Positions 24,002-32,515 of a stretch of 64,000 bases of DNA are shown one piece after another. Position 1 is the stretch's first letter. Each line of letters starts with the position of its first letter. The position numbers and the translations under genes are program-made. Where the stretch lies: positions 1,426,001-1,490,000 of the forward strand of contig NZ_JAAOYX010000001.1 in the NCBI RefSeq assembly GCF_011759605.1. The letters are read 5' to 3'. Under the pieces are notes generated by a model. That model had not been told where the DNA came from. It searched no databases and saw only the letters and a list, made by a program, of their open reading frames with translations. Source of the stretch: Luteibacter sp. SG786. Lineage in GTDB: Bacteria > Pseudomonadota > Gammaproteobacteria > Xanthomonadales > Rhodanobacteraceae.

Positions 24002-25618
24002 TTGAAGGGAAACGATACAAACGGCGACCCGGCGCCGGGCGATGAACGCCTGCGCACCAGCGAAACCCAGTTTCGCATCCTCGTGCAGGGTGTCGCGGAC
24101 TACGCCATCTACATGCTCGATCCGACCGGCCATGTTTCGAGCTGGAATCCCGGCGCCCAACGCATCAAGGGATACCAGCCGGACGAGATCGTCGGCGCGC
24201 ACTTCTCGCAGTTCTACACCGAAGAAGACCGGGCCGTCGGCGTGCCCGAGCGCAACCTCAGCATCGCGAGCGAAACGGGCCGCGTCGAGGACGAAGGCTG
24301 GCGTGTGCGCAAGGACGGCAGCCGCTTCTGGGCCCATGTGGTCATCGACCGCATCCTCGACGAGCGGGGCGATCTGGTCGGCTTCGCGAAGATCACGCGG
24401 GACGTGACGGAACAGCGCGCGGCCACGCAGCAACTGGAGCAGGCACGCGAGGCGCTTTTCCAGGCTCAGAAGATGGAAGCCATCGGCCAGCTGACCGGCG
24501 GGATGGCCCACGATTTCAACAACCTGTTGATGGCAGTGCAGGGAGCCCTGGAGCTGCTTCGCCGGCGCTTGCCGGACGACGCGCGTACCCAGTCCATCTT
24601 CGAAACCGCGATGGCCGGATTGAGCCGGGGCGCATCGCTCACCCAGCGCATGCTGGCCTTCGCCCGCCGTCAGGAACTGCGCCCCACGGCGGTAGACATT
24701 CCCGCCCTGGTGCACGGGATGAGCGAGATGACCAAGACCACGCTCGGCTCGCGCATCATGGTGACCACACGCTTCCCTCTGTCGCTCGAACCTGCGATGG
24801 TGGATCCCCACCAGCTCGAACTGGCGCTGCTCAACCTTCTGGTCAATGCCCGCGACGCGATGCCTTCGGGCGGGAACATCGAGATCTCGGCCTTCGTGGA
24901 GACGATCCTTTCGGGGCATCCCTCGGGATTGGCGGAAGGCCGCTATGTAAGCCTTTCCGTGACCGACGACGGGCAAGGGATGCCACCGGAGACCCTGGCC
25001 AGAGCCGCCGATCCGTTCTTCACGACCAAGGGTGTCGGCAAGGGCACGGGACTGGGGCTGTCCATGGTGCATGGCCTGGCAGAGCAGTCGAACGGACGCC
25101 TTTCGATCGAGAGCGAAGAGGGCAAGGGCACCACCATAACGCTGCGGTTCCCCGTGGCTTCCCGACAGGGTGGACCCACCGGTCGCGGCGGAACGCGCAC
25201 TACCTCCGCGCCGCAGGGCTTCGCATCGGGGCCCCCGCTGAAGATCCTCGCCGTGGACGACGATTCCCTCGTGCGCGAGACCCTCTGCGCCATGCTGGAA
25301 GACATGGGCCACGTGGTGGTCGCCGCGGAATCGGCCAAACACGCCATCGTGGCCTTCGAGACGCCGGGGCAATTCGATCTGCTCGTCACCGACTTTTCCA
25401 TGCCCGGCATGACGGGCGCCGAACTCGCGGAAGCCTTGCGAAGGCTGCAGCCGGATCTGCCCATCGTGGTGGCCACCGGCTACGCGGAAGCGCTTTCCGA
25501 AGCGAGCCCCGATATCACGCGGCTTTCCAAACCCTTCGATCGCGCGGCGCTGGCATCGGCCATCGCGGCGGCGGCGGCGCGCCTCGCTTCCTCGAACGGA
25601 CCCGGCATCTCTGCCTGA
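24002..25618 (+). CDS. Hybrid PAS sensor histidine kinase with C-terminal receiver
   Basis: About 538 residues. A PAS domain (20-140) with WNPGAQRIKGYQPDEIVGAHFSQFYTEED is followed by a short coiled coil. The HisKA domain has H170 in GGMAHDFNNLL, and the ATPase domain has NLLVNARDAM, VTDDGQGMP and GTGLGLSMVHGLAEQ. A receiver domain (about 415-535) contains AVDDDS, the acceptor Asp in LVTDFSMPG and the Lys of SKPF. There is no membrane segment, so it is cytosolic. No in-frame ATG lies before the PAS domain; I place the start at TTG 24002 by homology, and its ribosome site is weak. The receiver is terminal and no output gene is adjacent. Confidence 0.82.
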   Translation: MKGNDTNGDPAPGDERLRTSETQFRILVQGVADYAIYMLDPTGHVSSWNPGAQRIKGYQPDEIVGAHFSQFYTEEDRAVGVPERNLSIASETGRVEDEGWRVRKDGSRFWAHVVIDRILDERGDLVGFAKITRDVTEQRAATQQLEQAREALFQAQKMEAIGQLTGGMAHDFNNLLMAVQGALELLRRRLPDDARTQSIFETAMAGLSRGASLTQRMLAFARRQELRPTAVDIPALVHGMSEMTKTTLGSRIMVTTRFPLSLEPAMVDPHQLELALLNLLVNARDAMPSGGNIEISAFVETILSGHPSGLAEGRYVSLSVTDDGQGMPPETLARAADPFFTTKGVGKGTGLGLSMVHGLAEQSNGRLSIESEEGKGTTITLRFPVASRQGGPTGRGGTRTTSAPQGFASGPPLKILAVDDDSLVRETLCAMLEDMGHVVVAAESAKHAIVAFETPGQFDLLVTDFSMPGMTGAELAEALRRLQPDLPIVVATGYAEALSEASPDITRLSKPFDRAALASAIAAAAARLASSNGPGISA

Positions 25619-25644
25619 AGGCGCGCAGTTGACACGGTGAAATG

Positions 25645-25674
25645 CCCCGGGGAAGCTTGCCGCCTCGCCCGGGG
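25645..25674 (+). other. Hairpin overlapping the ribosome binding site of the next gene
   Basis: CCCCGGG (25645-25651) pairs with CCCGGGG (25668-25674). The right arm includes part of GGGGAG (25671-25676), the ribosome binding site eight bases before the ATG at 25685. It may slow initiation or end transcription from the kinase gene; there is no T-run. Confidence 0.35.
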
Positions 25675-25684
25675 AGTCTGACGT

Positions 25685-27229
25685 ATGCAGTTCAGGTGTC
25701 CGCTCGGTTCGATCGCCGCCGCACTCGTATGTTGCCTGGCCGGTGCGTTTTTCTCCTTGGCCGCCCATGCCGCGACGCCGAAAGCCGGCGATATCGCGAT
25801 CGAGAAGGGTGTGCTGCGCAGGGCCGATGGCTCGTCCGTTCCGTATGAGATCGGCACCCTCTATGTGCCGGAGAATCGCCAGTCGCCCACGAGCCGGCTG
25901 ATAGGTGTCGGCTTCGCGCGCCTGAAGGCAAAGGCACCGACAGGCGCGCCGCCTGTGTTCTGGTTGCCGGGCGGCCCAGGCCTCAGCGTGCTCGACGCAT
26001 TCGACGGACAGAATCCCGCGGCGCGTTCGCGCCTGGATTCATGGTTGAGCTACGCCGGTGTCGGCGATCTGGTGGTGATCGAACAGCGTGGATACACCGT
26101 GCGCGGCGAGCGGCTGGAAATCACCGCCCCGGCCGCGCCGCTGGATCGCCCGAGCAGCATCGAGGCGCAAACGGCCGCCACCGTGGCGCTCGCGAAAGCA
26201 GCCGTGAAGGCGAATCCGACCAAGGATCTTGCCGGCTACACCATTGCCGCCTGCGCGGAAGACGTGAACGATCTGCGGCGTGCGCTCGGATACGACCGCA
26301 TCAGTCTTTTCGGCGGCAGTTTCGGCTCGCAGTGGAGCTTTGCCGTGATGCGGCTGCACCCGGAGATTGTCGCCCGCGCCGTGCTCTCGGCCGTCGAACC
26401 CCTCGATTACGGCTACGACATGCCGTCGCAGCTGTTCGCCACGATGGAACGGATCGCCTTCGATGCGGACAAGGACGCGGGCCTGGCGCCTTATCTTCCG
26501 AAAGGGGGATTGATGGCCGCCATCCGCACGCTCGAGGAACGGTTCGCCAGGGCGCCCGTGCAAGTGAAGGTGAAAGGGGACGACGGGCAGGACCGGACCA
26601 TCGTGCTGGGGCAGGTGGACTTCCAGTCGGCACTCCTGGAGGAAGCGAGCGATCCGGAATCGTGGCCTGCATTCGTGCTGTCGCTGTACTACGGCCACAA
26701 CGATGCATGGGCGAAATCGGCCTTGGAGGAACGGCAGGCCCAGCCTTACACGCTCATCGGACCTCTGATCGATACGAGCCTCGGCTCGTCGCCGGCGCGC
26801 GAGTTCCAGCTACGCAACGACCCGGCCGTGCCCATGCTCGGCACCGGCGGTTTCGTTCCCTATATCGACTCCGCGAAGGACTGGCCGACGCCGGACATGG
26901 GCGATACCTTCCGGGCGTTCACACGCAGCGATATCCCCGTGCTGCTGGTGCACGGCGACTGGGACACCTCGACCCCATTGGAAAACATGCTCACGCAGCT
27001 GGCGTACTTCCCCAAGGGGCACGGCATCGTCGTACACCGCGGCGGTCACGACGGCACGTTCTACCAGCTGCGCAACGACCCCGCGGCGAAGAACGCCGTC
27101 TATGCCTTCCTGCGCACCGGCGAGCTGAAAGACCTGCCGTCGGAGATCACTCTCGAGGTGCCGAAGTTCAAGGTGCCCGCATTCGCACCGCCTGCGCCGC
27201 AGACGAGCGGGGCCTCGAGAGCCTCATAG
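25685..27229 (+). CDS. Secreted alpha/beta hydrolase, proline-iminopeptidase/TAP-like
   Basis: 514 residues. A signal peptide (cleaved near AAHAATPK) is followed by an alpha/beta hydrolase domain. Its motifs are VFWLPGGPGLSVLDAF (oxyanion loop), VVIEQRGYTVRGE, nucleophile Ser in FGGSFGSQ, the acid in LLVHGDWDTSTPL and the His in VHRGGHDGTF. The GGPG motif and the C-terminal TAP-like segment are those of secreted tripeptidyl or prolyl aminopeptidases such as SlpD/SlpE. Peptidase activity is therefore the best guess, with esterase as the alternative. A hairpin overlaps its ribosome binding site. Confidence 0.85.
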   Translation: MQFRCPLGSIAAALVCCLAGAFFSLAAHAATPKAGDIAIEKGVLRRADGSSVPYEIGTLYVPENRQSPTSRLIGVGFARLKAKAPTGAPPVFWLPGGPGLSVLDAFDGQNPAARSRLDSWLSYAGVGDLVVIEQRGYTVRGERLEITAPAAPLDRPSSIEAQTAATVALAKAAVKANPTKDLAGYTIAACAEDVNDLRRALGYDRISLFGGSFGSQWSFAVMRLHPEIVARAVLSAVEPLDYGYDMPSQLFATMERIAFDADKDAGLAPYLPKGGLMAAIRTLEERFARAPVQVKVKGDDGQDRTIVLGQVDFQSALLEEASDPESWPAFVLSLYYGHNDAWAKSALEERQAQPYTLIGPLIDTSLGSSPAREFQLRNDPAVPMLGTGGFVPYIDSAKDWPTPDMGDTFRAFTRSDIPVLLVHGDWDTSTPLENMLTQLAYFPKGHGIVVHRGGHDGTFYQLRNDPAAKNAVYAFLRTGELKDLPSEITLEVPKFKVPAFAPPAPQTSGASRAS

Positions 27230-27285
27230 GATCAGGCAAGCCGCGCATATCCTGGGCCATGGGATGCCACCGACGCGGTTCTTAC

Positions 27286-27315
27286 GATTGCCTCATTCCC
27301 GATAAGGAGGCAATC
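27286..27315 (+). promoter_or_regulatory. 9-bp perfect dyad overlapping the SDR ribosome binding site
   Basis: GATTGCCTC (27286-27294) and GAGGCAATC (27307-27315) are perfect inverse copies around a 12-base spacer. The right arm covers part of the strong ribosome binding site AAGGAGG (27304-27310), and the ATG follows at 27317. As RNA it would hide the site; as DNA it resembles a dimeric-repressor operator. Confidence 0.5.
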
Positions 27316-27316
27316 C

Positions 27317-28147
27317 ATGAAGGCGAAGACGATTTTCATCACGGGCGTGAGCAGCGGCTTCGGCGCCGCGCTGGCTGCCGAGGCCCTTGGCGCCGGCCAT
27401 CGAGTGATCGGTACGGTGCGCAACGAGGCAGCGCGGCAAGCCTTCATGGCCGCGAACCCTGGCGAAGCGTTTGCCGTGATACTCGACGTGACGGACATCG
27501 ATGCGATTCCGGGCGTGGTCACCGAAGCGGAATCGCGCTTCGGGCCGGTCGACGTGCTGGTGAACAATGCGGGTTACGGCCATGAAGGCATTCTCGAAGA
27601 ATCGCCGCTCGACGAGATGCGCCGGCAATTCGACGTGAACGTGTTCGGCGCCGTGGCCGTGACCAAGGCATTCGTACCGCTCTTTCGCGAACGCCGGCGC
27701 GGCCATATCGTCAACATCACGTCCATGGGCGGCTACATCACGATGCCCGGCATAGCCTATTACTGCGGCAGCAAGTTCGCGCTGGAAGGTGTAAGCGAAG
27801 TACTGGGCAAGGAGCTGCGCTCGTTCGGCGTATACGTTACCGCTGTGGCGCCCGGCAGTTTCCGCACGGATTGGGCCGGTCGCTCCATGCGGCGTACGCC
27901 GCGCGCCATTGCCGACTACGACGCGCTCTTCGATCCCATTCGCCGCGCCCGCGAGGAAGTGAGCGGCAAGCAATTGGGAGACCCCCGCAAGGCCGCCAAG
28001 GCTATCCTGGCCATTACCGAGGTGCCCGAGCCGCCGGCACACCTGCTGCTCGGCAGCGACGCATTGTCCCTCGTGCGGGCCAAGCTCGCCGCCCTTGCCG
28101 CGGATATCGACGCATGGGAAACGCTCAGCCGAAGCACCGATGGTTGA
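27317..28147 (+). CDS. Short-chain dehydrogenase/reductase
   Basis: 276 residues of a classical SDR. The cofactor motif is TGVSSGFG (9-16), followed by the structural NNAGYG motif. Catalytic residues are Ser in NITSMGG and Tyr/Lys in AYYCGSKFALEG. The basic residue in GTVRNEAARQ after strand 2 favours NADP(H). The start is firm: AAGGAGG lies six bases upstream. A perfect dyad covers this site, so translation or transcription is probably controlled. The AraC regulator at 28163-29095 converges on the gene and may be its regulator. The substrate is unknown. Confidence 0.9.
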   Translation: MKAKTIFITGVSSGFGAALAAEALGAGHRVIGTVRNEAARQAFMAANPGEAFAVILDVTDIDAIPGVVTEAESRFGPVDVLVNNAGYGHEGILEESPLDEMRRQFDVNVFGAVAVTKAFVPLFRERRRGHIVNITSMGGYITMPGIAYYCGSKFALEGVSEVLGKELRSFGVYVTAVAPGSFRTDWAGRSMRRTPRAIADYDALFDPIRRAREEVSGKQLGDPRKAAKAILAITEVPEPPAHLLLGSDALSLVRAKLAALAADIDAWETLSRSTDG

Positions 28148-28162
28148 GGCACTGCCTTCCGC

Positions 28163-29095
28163 TCAATGCGAGGACACATAGCCCGACGGCACCAGGTGTT
28201 CCGGCATGGCGAAATGGCGCTTCATCCGCTCCACTTCCTCACCGGGCGGGCGTCCGAACAAGCGCTTGAACTCGCGGCTGAATTGCGAGGGGCTTTCGTA
28301 GCCGACGGCGGCGGCAGCCGATGCCGCCGTCGCATGTTGCCGAAGCATGAGCAGGCGGGCCTGGTGAAGGCGGGTGGATTGCACGTAGCGCATGGGCGAC
28401 GTGCCGGTCATGGCGCGGAAATGCGCGTGGAAGGTGGGTACGCTCATGTTCGCCTCGCGCGCGAGGTCACCCACGGAGAGGCCATCGGCGTATCGCTCGT
28501 GGATGGCATTAAGCGCGCGCGCCACCATGCCGAACGTGCCTTGCTGCGACAACGCGGCGCGCAGCGAACCGCCCTGATCGCCGGAAAGCACGCGGTAATA
28601 GATTTCCCGGACCAGGGCGGGCCCGAGCACGTGGCCGTCCGTCGGATGGACGAAGGCCTCGAGCAGGCGCAGCACGGAGGTGGCGAGCGCGTCTTCCATG
28701 GGCGATGCGTAGAGCCCGCGCGGAACGGCGGAAGACGGGCCTTGCAGCGCATCGATTTCCAGGCAGAGCGCCGCGGCCACGGCGTGGTCGAGGCGGAAAT
28801 AGATGGCCAGCAGCGGTTCGTCGGCCGAGGCATCCGTCTCCATCGTGAAAGGCACGGGCACGGAAACGACGAGGTACTGCTGGTCGTCGTACACGAACGC
28901 TTCGTCATGGAGGAAGCCCCGCTTGCGCCCTTGCGCGACGACGACGATGCCCGGCTCGTACAGCACCGGTGTGCGACTCAACGGCCGGTCGGACCGGAGC
29001 AGGCGGACATCGGGCAGCGGTGTGAGCGTGTAGCCCTCCTCCTTCGCGAGCGCGAGGAGGAGGGCAATGGTGCGGTGGCGGACGTCGTCATGCAT
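28163..29095 (-). CDS. AraC-family transcriptional regulator (AraC_N type)
   Basis: 310 residues. The N-terminal cupin-like AraC_N domain (about 25-180) contains RTPVLYEPGIVVVAQGRKRG and YLVVSVPVPFTMET, the pattern of PF06719 regulators. The C-terminal 100 residues hold two helix-turn-helix motifs (LSVGDLAREANMSVPTFHAHFRAMTG and ASAAAAVGYESPSQFSREFKRLFGRPP). Such regulators usually control adjacent oxidoreductases. Here the candidates are the convergent SDR and the NAD(P)-binding gene upstream at 29104, nine bases away on the same strand. Confidence 0.92.
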   Translation of the reverse strand: MHDDVRHRTIALLLALAKEEGYTLTPLPDVRLLRSDRPLSRTPVLYEPGIVVVAQGRKRGFLHDEAFVYDDQQYLVVSVPVPFTMETDASADEPLLAIYFRLDHAVAAALCLEIDALQGPSSAVPRGLYASPMEDALATSVLRLLEAFVHPTDGHVLGPALVREIYYRVLSGDQGGSLRAALSQQGTFGMVARALNAIHERYADGLSVGDLAREANMSVPTFHAHFRAMTGTSPMRYVQSTRLHQARLLMLRQHATAASAAAAVGYESPSQFSREFKRLFGRPPGEEVERMKRHFAMPEHLVPSGYVSSH

Positions 29096-29103
29096 CGCTT
29101 ACG

Positions 29104-29967
29104 TTATGCCACAGTTTCCGAGACGAACTCGCGATAGGAATGCAGCGGTCGCCCGAGCATCGCGGTAAGCCGTTCGACATCGCCTTTCTTGGGAATCATG
29201 CCCTCGTTGACATAACGCTCGACCATCAGGCGCATCTCGTAGGCCATCCATGCCGGCATGAACGTGCCGAGGTTCTGTTCGAACCCACTGGGATCGTCGC
29301 TGCCGTAAGCGACGGGGCGGCCCAGGGCATCCGACCAGATCGCGGCGATGCCCTCGCCGGTGAGCGTGTCGGGGCCGACGACATCGATGATGTCGAGCGG
29401 AAGCGCGGTGGGCGCCTCGTGCCTGCGGATGAGTTCCAGCGCGACAACTTCCGCGATGTCCCGCGTGTCGACCATGGCGACGCCCTTGTTGCCGATGGGC
29501 ATCGGGTACACGCCATGCTGCAGCACCACGTCCTTGATCGTGAGATCGTTGTCGATGAAATAGTTGGGGCGCAGGATCGTCGCGCCAAAGCCCATCTGCT
29601 CCAGCATCCGCTCCGCACCGTACTTCACGGCGAAGTGCGGCACGTTGACGAAGCGGTCGGCGTGGAGCACCGAGAGGTACACGACCCGTTCAATGCCGGC
29701 CTCGCGCGCCAGGTTGAGGGTGACGATCGCCTGGGTGAACTCATCGCCGGTGACGGCATTCAGCAGGAACAGGGTGCGAACGCCTTTCAGTGCGGATCGC
29801 ATCGCGTCCAGATCGAGGAGGTCGCCCTTGGCGACATCCACTTCTGGGGGAAAGGCGACCTTGGACGGGTCGCGGGTCAGGACGCGCACGGGCGCGCCGC
29901 GCTGGACGAGCTGGTCGACGACGTGGCGGCCGACGCGGCCGGTGGCACCGGTGACAAGGATGGTCAT
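29104..29967 (-). CDS. NmrA-like NAD(P)-binding protein (atypical SDR)
   Basis: 287 residues. An N-terminal Rossmann fold begins MTILVTGATGRVGRHVVDQLVQRG and continues with VRVLTRDPSKVAFP and the mid motif TLFLLNAVTGDEF. The canonical YxxxK pair is not evident, as in NmrA/TMR-type proteins that act as redox sensors or quinone reductases. Its coding sequence ends just before the AraC gene starts, so the two could be cotranscribed. Its start is divergent from the LysR regulator at 30073 across a 105-base gap, a common arrangement in which the LysR protein controls the divergent gene. Confidence 0.88.
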   Translation of the reverse strand: MTILVTGATGRVGRHVVDQLVQRGAPVRVLTRDPSKVAFPPEVDVAKGDLLDLDAMRSALKGVRTLFLLNAVTGDEFTQAIVTLNLAREAGIERVVYLSVLHADRFVNVPHFAVKYGAERMLEQMGFGATILRPNYFIDNDLTIKDVVLQHGVYPMPIGNKGVAMVDTRDIAEVVALELIRRHEAPTALPLDIIDVVGPDTLTGEGIAAIWSDALGRPVAYGSDDPSGFEQNLGTFMPAWMAYEMRLMVERYVNEGMIPKKGDVERLTAMLGRPLHSYREFVSETVA

Positions 29968-30072
29968 GGCAATTCTCCGGGTGGGATTGGGAACGTGCCG
30001 GTGATGTTATCGATCCAAAATTTCGCGCATAGCCGCTATTATTGGACGCATCGTCCCGCCAGTGAGACAGTC

Positions 30073-30963
30073 ATGGACCTCCTCGCGCTCGCCGATTTCA
30101 CTCTGGTCGCCCGCCACGGGGGCTTCGGCCGGGCCGCCCGCGAAGCCGGCCGACCGAAGGCCACCCTGTCCCGACGCGTGGCCGAACTGGAAGCCGATCT
30201 GGACCTGCGCCTGTTCGAACGCGGCGCGCGTTCGCTCAAGCTCACGGAGGAGGGCCGTGCCCTCTACGAGCGTGCCGGCCTGCTGCTCACCGAACTGGAG
30301 GAGACGGCGGCAGCGATCGCCTCGGGTAGTCAGACGGCTCGCGGCAGGTTACGCATCAGCGCGCCTCTGCTTTTCTCGCAGACCGCCATGGGAAAACTCG
30401 CCGCGGGATTCGCGCTCAGACATCCGGACGTGCGATTGGAAGTCACCGTGGAAGATCGGCCGGTCGACATGATCGAAGAAGGGTACGACTTGGTGATTCG
30501 CGTCAATCCCGATCCGGACGCGACGCTGGTTGGACGGATCTTCCTGCGCGACAGGCTGGTGGTCGTGGCGAGCCCGGCCTTGCCGTGGCCGGGCGACGGC
30601 ACCGTCCTGCCCGCCGTGGTGCGCGGGCCTTTGCAAAACGACGAAACATGGAAGGTAAGCACGGCGGCGGGCCCGGCCACCCTGACGGCAAAGCCGGTGC
30701 TCGGCCTGTCGTCGCTGCTGATGGTGCGCGATGCCGTGCGCGCCGGCGTGGGTGCCGCACGGCTGCCGCTATCGCTGGTCTCCGCCGACCTTGCATCGGG
30801 CGCGCTGGTGCACTGGGCAGACGTGGAAGCGCCGATCGCGTTATGGGCGCTCTATCCCACGCGCCGGCTGCTCAGTGCGCGGGTGTCGGCCTTCCTGGAC
30901 TATCTCAGGGAAGCGTTTCCGAAAGGCACGCCCGACGAACTCGCCGCGTATATGGGCCATTAG
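30073..30963 (+). CDS. LysR-family transcriptional regulator
   Basis: 296 residues. The winged HTH (1-60) reads FTLVARHGGFGRAAREAGRPKATLSRRVAELEADLDLRLFERG, and a linker helix follows. The C-terminal effector domain (90-290) starts RGRLRISAPLLFSQTAMGKLAAGF. Ser/Thr-rich pocket residues are not diagnostic of an inducer. The ATG at 30073 is chosen over much longer upstream frames because the HTH begins at once. The gap to the divergent NmrA-like gene contains a TCCAA...TTGGA dyad (about 30016-30055) that could hold its binding site. It probably regulates that gene. Confidence 0.92.
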   Translation: MDLLALADFTLVARHGGFGRAAREAGRPKATLSRRVAELEADLDLRLFERGARSLKLTEEGRALYERAGLLLTELEETAAAIASGSQTARGRLRISAPLLFSQTAMGKLAAGFALRHPDVRLEVTVEDRPVDMIEEGYDLVIRVNPDPDATLVGRIFLRDRLVVVASPALPWPGDGTVLPAVVRGPLQNDETWKVSTAAGPATLTAKPVLGLSSLLMVRDAVRAGVGAARLPLSLVSADLASGALVHWADVEAPIALWALYPTRRLLSARVSAFLDYLREAFPKGTPDELAAYMGH

Positions 30964-31074
30964 CACGCATTCGGCAAGTTCTTGCGTTGCAGGGCGATCT
31001 GCCGAGCACATCACAGCAATTCGCAGACACCGTGGCGAGCATGGGCGACCACCCACTCCCCGGAGAGATGCACC

Positions 31075-32019
31075 ATGCTGAATTCGGTTTGGAAGTCCCA
31101 TAACAAGATCATGCTCGGCTGCGCGCTTGCCGTGGCCGGCGTCGTTGCCTCACCGGTGACGCTGGCGGATTCCACGGGATACACGGGCATCTTCGGCGGA
31201 GGGCCGATCTACAAGAATCCCTCCAGGACGATCAGCGAACTCGGCCCGTCGGGGTTCAATGAAGTGATCGTGTGGAGCGTCGAGGTTCTGGCCAATGGCG
31301 ATCTCAACTTCAACGGCGAGTTTCCTCTCGTCTCCAACGGCCAGTACATAGGTGCGCAGACGTATCCCGCTTTCGCCAGCACGCTGGCCAGCCTGAAATC
31401 GGCCGGCGTGAAGCGCATCACCTTCAGCATCGGCTCCTCGAACATCGGCGATTTCCAGCACATCAAGGCGCTGGTGAACAGCACCGGCGCAGGCGGCGGC
31501 ACGGGGTCGCAAAGCACGCTCTACAGGAACTTCCAGGCGTTGAAGGCCGCCATCCCGTCCATCGATGCGATCGACCTGGATGACGAGAACAGCTACGACA
31601 CGGCATCCACGGTGAGTTTCTCCGTGATGCTCGGCAAGCTCGGCTACCACGTCATGCCCGATCCGTTCACGAACGCCTCGTATTGGAAGAACGTGGTAGC
31701 CCAGGTGAACCAGCAGCGCCCCGGCACGATCGACGGCGTGCATCTGCAGACGTATGCCGGCGGCTCGGGCAACAATCCATGTTCGGGCTGGGATTTCGGC
31801 GGCATTCCGGTCTATCCCGGACTGGCCGATACGAGCGTGTCGGGCGGCGTTTCGGTGCCTGGGGCGCAGAGCACGGTGGCGAACTGGGAGAGTCAGTGCG
31901 GCATCACCGGCGCCTTCCTCTGGCTCTACGACGACGTCGCCGGCAAGACCTATAACGGCCAGACGCTGCCTGCGGCCTATGCCGGCGCCATCAACACCGG
32001 TCTGACGCCGCTGGACTGA
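31075..32019 (+). CDS. Secreted GH18-like (chitinase-fold) protein
   Basis: 314 residues. A signal peptide (1-31, ending VASPVTLA) is followed by a TIM-barrel-like domain. The strand-4 motif is IDAIDLDDE, matching the GH18 DxxDxDxE pattern in which Glu is the acid catalyst. Upstream KRITFSIGSSNIGDF matches the strand-3 'SxGG' region and GVHLQTYAGG matches strand 6. It is short and has no chitin-binding domain. GGAGAG seven bases before the ATG supports the start. A chitinase or endo-N-acetylglucosaminidase is possible, but the motif is DDE rather than the usual DIE, so activity is not certain. Confidence 0.7.
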   Translation: MLNSVWKSHNKIMLGCALAVAGVVASPVTLADSTGYTGIFGGGPIYKNPSRTISELGPSGFNEVIVWSVEVLANGDLNFNGEFPLVSNGQYIGAQTYPAFASTLASLKSAGVKRITFSIGSSNIGDFQHIKALVNSTGAGGGTGSQSTLYRNFQALKAAIPSIDAIDLDDENSYDTASTVSFSVMLGKLGYHVMPDPFTNASYWKNVVAQVNQQRPGTIDGVHLQTYAGGSGNNPCSGWDFGGIPVYPGLADTSVSGGVSVPGAQSTVANWESQCGITGAFLWLYDDVAGKTYNGQTLPAAYAGAINTGLTPLD

Positions 32020-32043
32020 TCTTTCTTTCCCTATACTGCGGGA

Positions 32044-32496
32044 ATGATTGATATAAGAAAATCCGTTCCTGACGATGGCGCGCGCGTCGTCGAGATATGG
32101 CGGCGCGCTGTGGATGCCACGCACGATTTCCTGTCACCGCAGGATCGGAAAGCCATCGACGAGATGGTGTGCGGTTTTCTTCCCCAGGCGCCACTCTGGC
32201 TTGCCGTCGACGAGCATGATTACCCGCTGGCATTCATGCTCATCGACGACGGGCACATGCAAGCGCTGTTCGTTGACCCGGCACGTCGCGGGACGGGCGT
32301 GGGCGCCGCGCTCGTGCGGTATGGCCTTGGATTGCATCCCCGGATGACGACCGACGTCAACGAGCAGAACGGGCAGGCGGTCGGCTTTTACGAAAGGATG
32401 GGCTTCCACCGAACGGGCCGCTCACCGGTGGATGACCAGGGGCGCCCCTATCCTCTGATCCACCTTGCCTATTCGCCAGCTTCGTCCTCGGGTTGA
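32044..32496 (+). CDS. yjaB: GNAT N-acetyltransferase, YjaB homologue
   Basis: 150 residues. The sequence matches the known E. coli YjaB pattern throughout: a start with IRKSVPDDG, then VEIWRRAVDATHDFLSPQDR, FLPQAPLWLAVDE, MQALFVDPARRGTGVGAALV (acetyl-CoA loop RRGTGVG), TTDVNEQNGQAVGFYERMGF and a YPLIHLAY end. YjaB is a small acetyltransferase with no settled physiological substrate. It follows the GH18-like gene by 24 bases on the same strand and converges with the LysR gene downstream. Confidence 0.88.
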   Translation: MIDIRKSVPDDGARVVEIWRRAVDATHDFLSPQDRKAIDEMVCGFLPQAPLWLAVDEHDYPLAFMLIDDGHMQALFVDPARRGTGVGAALVRYGLGLHPRMTTDVNEQNGQAVGFYERMGFHRTGRSPVDDQGRPYPLIHLAYSPASSSG

Positions 32497-32515
32497 ACGC
32501 AGGTTCGGGTGCTTC

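Noticed and set aside
26041-27585. 514-codon open frame overlapping the secreted hydrolase and SDR
   Set aside because: Arg/Ala/Gly-rich composition with no motif; a typical high-GC shadow of the gene at 25685.
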